Below, piece after piece: positions 12,926-14,089 of a DNA stretch of 14,089 nucleotides (position 1 is its first letter; each line of letters starts with the position of its first letter). A program made the position numbers and the translations under genes. Below the pieces are notes generated by a model that was not told where the DNA came from, ran no database searches, and worked only from the letters and a program-made list of their open reading frames with translations. This DNA is from CAZKTO01 sp964555685 (GTDB taxonomy: Bacteria > Chloroflexota > Dehalococcoidia > SHYB01). Where the stretch lies: the NCBI GenBank assembly GCA_964555685.1, contig CAZKTO010000073.1, positions 1-14,089 on the forward strand, given 5' to 3'.

Positions 12926-13249
12926 ATGGCGAAGAAGCGGAAGACCACTGGCGTGACCGTGGTGGTGGCGGATAGCGCCGACCCCGCCAAGTTCGAGGAG
13001 TTCAAGGGCTGGTACCAGAACGTCCACGGCCCCGACATCGTCTCCACCGGCGGCTACTTCGAGAGCAACCGGTATGAGAACCCGGGGCTCAAGGACGGGC
13101 GCCTGGTGGCTATCCACGAGACGGATGCCGAGGACGTGGTGAAGGCCAACAAGCAGATGCTCTCGCACGTGCCGGAGTGGCAGCAGAAGGGGCGCCTCTA
13201 CGCCGGCATGAAGGCGGTCCGGGCCGGGACCTACAAGCGCATCTTCTAG
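12926..13249 (+). CDS. Small dimeric alpha/beta-barrel-like protein
   Basis: A 107-residue protein with the ferredoxin-like pattern of the dimeric alpha/beta-barrel superfamily (ABM/EthD-like). A strand GVTVVVADSA (9-18) is followed by a helix FEEFKGWYQNVHGPDIVSTG (about 22-41), matching the common EEFxxWYxxxHxPDxxxxxG signature, then strands FESNRYEN and GRLVAIHETDA. The start is firm: AAGGAGG (12914-12920) lies 5 nt before ATG, while a longer frame would overlap the relic upstream. Members are often small accessory proteins near catabolic genes, and specific enzymatic roles are rarely shown. It follows the amidohydrolase relic and probably shares its promoter. The fold assignment is fair; the function is unknown. 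Confidence 0.88.
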   Translation: MAKKRKTTGVTVVVADSADPAKFEEFKGWYQNVHGPDIVSTGGYFESNRYENPGLKDGRLVAIHETDAEDVVKANKQMLSHVPEWQQKGRLYAGMKAVRAGTYKRIF

Positions 13250-13326
13250 CCGCTCGCGACGTCCCGACTCCGCGCGGAGCATCCGTCTCCCGCAGCCTGC
13301 CCAGGGCGATGGCCGCCGCCCTTGAC

Positions 13327-13620
13327 CTACGGCGGTCCCCGGTAGCGCCGCACGCGGAAGTAGAGGGCGAAGAGGCCCGCGGCCAGCGGCACGAGCACCA
13401 GCCACAGCGGCGACCGGCGGAGGTCCTCGTCTCGCGCGATGACGACCGCCAGGACGATCGTCATCGTTAGCAGGACGACGCCGGTAAAGGGCAGGGTACA
13501 GCCGCAGCCCAGGGCCCGTCCCTGGAGCCGAAAGGGGTCGGGGAGCTGCGGATCGCGGTCAGGTCCCAAGAACGTGCTGCGGCATGAGCGGCCGGCCCAT
13601 CGCTGGCGGACGCTCTCCAA
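13327..13620 (-). CDS. Small hypothetical two-span membrane protein
   Basis: A frame of 97 codons that I do not recognise. Two hydrophobic stretches, PFTGVVLLTMTIVLAVVIA (about 44-62) and LWLVLVPLAAGLFALYF (about 72-88), are separated by a charged loop (RDEDLRRSP). It ends in a basic tail, RVRRYRGPP. A CGC motif precedes the first span. The start is uncertain: the only upstream candidate is TTG at 13620 without a Shine-Dalgarno, and translation may begin later. The clear two-helix pattern with a positively charged end favours a real gene over chance in GC-rich DNA. It would lie downstream of the next minus-strand gene, 26 bp away. Confidence 0.5.
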   Translation of the reverse strand: MESVRQRWAGRSCRSTFLGPDRDPQLPDPFRLQGRALGCGCTLPFTGVVLLTMTIVLAVVIARDEDLRRSPLWLVLVPLAAGLFALYFRVRRYRGPP

Positions 13621-13646
13621 GGGTCAGACGGGAGGCCTGGTGAGGA

Positions 13647-13940
13647 CTACGCCTTCGGCGCGGCCCTGGGCTTCGGCTTCGCGATCATGTCGTAGATGAC
13701 CCATCCCTCCTTGTTGCGGGCGTACTGGATGCGGGCCCGCTGGGGGATGGAGCCGAACATATCGAGCTGCTCCTCCACTACCTTGGCCTGGGTCGGCTTC
13801 GTGATCTTGTCCAGCACCTTGGCGCCCTCGATGGCGCTCTTGGGGGAGTCCCAGACCCGTATCTCGCCCTGCCACTTTGTGAGCAGCCGCTGGGTGATCC
13901 TCACCGGGTAGGGCGGGTCGATGGCGCGGGTCTTGAACAT
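13647..13940 (-). CDS. Hypothetical protein, 97 residues, family not recognised
   Basis: A soluble, basic protein beginning MFKTRAIDPPYPVRITQRLL. Its middle contains IRVWDSPKSAIEGAKVLDKI (about 27-46) and a C-terminal segment RIQYARNKEGWVIYDMIAKP, then an Ala/Pro/Lys tail. The start is well supported: GGAGG lies about six bases before ATG. There are no Cys clusters, membrane spans or catalytic motifs to guide a function. The probable beta strands near the end (RIQYARN, GWVIYDMI) suggest a small alpha/beta fold. A TACAAT box lies about 50 bp upstream on the same strand. Existence as a gene is fairly secure; the role is unknown. Confidence 0.7.
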   Translation of the reverse strand: MFKTRAIDPPYPVRITQRLLTKWQGEIRVWDSPKSAIEGAKVLDKITKPTQAKVVEEQLDMFGSIPQRARIQYARNKEGWVIYDMIAKPKPRAAPKA

Positions 13941-13990
13941 GCTCGCCTCCGTGACGCGATTGGAAGGGGCTCTTGGGCGGAACCCGGCGC

Positions 13991-13996
13991 ATTGTA
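13991..13996 (-). promoter_or_regulatory. Possible -10 box for the 13940 gene
   Basis: TACAAT on the minus strand stands out in an AT-richer patch, 50 bp before the ATG. No convincing -35 is seen at 17 nt (TCCACC), so this is a weak call. Confidence 0.3.
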
Positions 13997-14030
13997 CTAC
14001 GAAATAGATGCTGGGTGGAGGGGAGGGGGA

Positions 14031-14089
14031 CTATGGGGGTTGGGACTCGGAGTGGAAGAACTCGATGCGATCGCCTTCCTGGAAGTCGG
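14031..14089 (-). CDS. C-terminal end of a gene entering from the right edge
   Basis: The last 18 codons read DFQEGDRIEFFHSESQPP, then TAG (14033-14031). The GDRIEFF pattern looks like the end of a beta-rich small domain, but it is too short to assign. It lies upstream of, and on the same strand as, the 13940 gene. The call rests only on a sensible reading frame with a stop. Confidence 0.45.
   Translation of the reverse strand, partial: DFQEGDRIEFFHSESQPP

Overview
The window is high-GC bacterial DNA. It is densely packed, with genes on both strands and short, strongly hairpin-forming dispersed repeats in the gaps. Gene content (several family III CoA-transferases, an SDR, a thiolase-like protein with a DUF35 partner) and the repeats resemble uncultured Chloroflexota of the Dehalococcoidia/SAR202 type. 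That placement is an inference from style and could be wrong; other GC-rich uncultured lineages are possible. There is no rRNA, integrase, transposase or CRISPR array, and no gene-free stretch over 300 bp.

Left end (1-620): on the minus strand, tRNA-Gly(TCC) with encoded CCA is followed 33 bp later by a hicB-like antitoxin gene and an overlapping hicA-like toxin gene. The hicA frame runs into a perfect 40-nt hairpin at the window edge and loses its family-type C-terminal region. Next on the plus strand is an SDR gene (637-1434) with its own candidate promoter, then about 260 bp of hairpin repeats.

Centre (1700-6450, minus strand): pheS and pheT, the two subunits of phenylalanyl-tRNA synthetase, read from one good promoter. 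They are separated by an unrecognised 419-codon gene with only 12 bp and 11 bp on either side. It is visibly poorer in GC than its hosts. I read it as an N-terminal Rossmann/GATase-like region, a short coiled coil and a C-terminal PD-(D/E)XK nuclease-like region with an altered catalytic Lys. It is the best candidate here for something undescribed.

Plus strand 6630-9807: two consecutive family III (CaiB/BaiF) CoA-transferases, the first lacking the catalytic Asp and the second keeping it, which suggests a two-subunit enzyme. A 125-bp mobile-looking repeat lies between them. A zinc-ribbon/RDD membrane protein gene follows.

Minus strand 12602-9815: a thiolase-like/lipid-transfer protein, its DUF35 zinc-ribbon/OB partner 2 bp downstream, and a zinc-dependent alcohol dehydrogenase. 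Their promoter lies back to back with a plus-strand promoter, and both -35 boxes sit in the arms of a perfect 9-bp inverted repeat. The plus-strand promoter reads a 43-codon relic of an amidohydrolase C-terminus and a dimeric alpha/beta-barrel-like protein.

Right end: two unrecognised short genes and the last 18 codons of another, all on the minus strand.

Running through the window is a 16-bp palindrome, CCCCGAC-NN-GTCGGGG, with four exact copies and several degenerate ones. Two exact copies lie inside genes, in the same reading phase, and one appears to be nested inside another repeat. Together the metabolic genes look like acyl-CoA chemistry: CoA activation, alcohol/ketone redox, and C-C cleavage or formation by a thiolase-like protein. 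The substrate cannot be read from the sequence.
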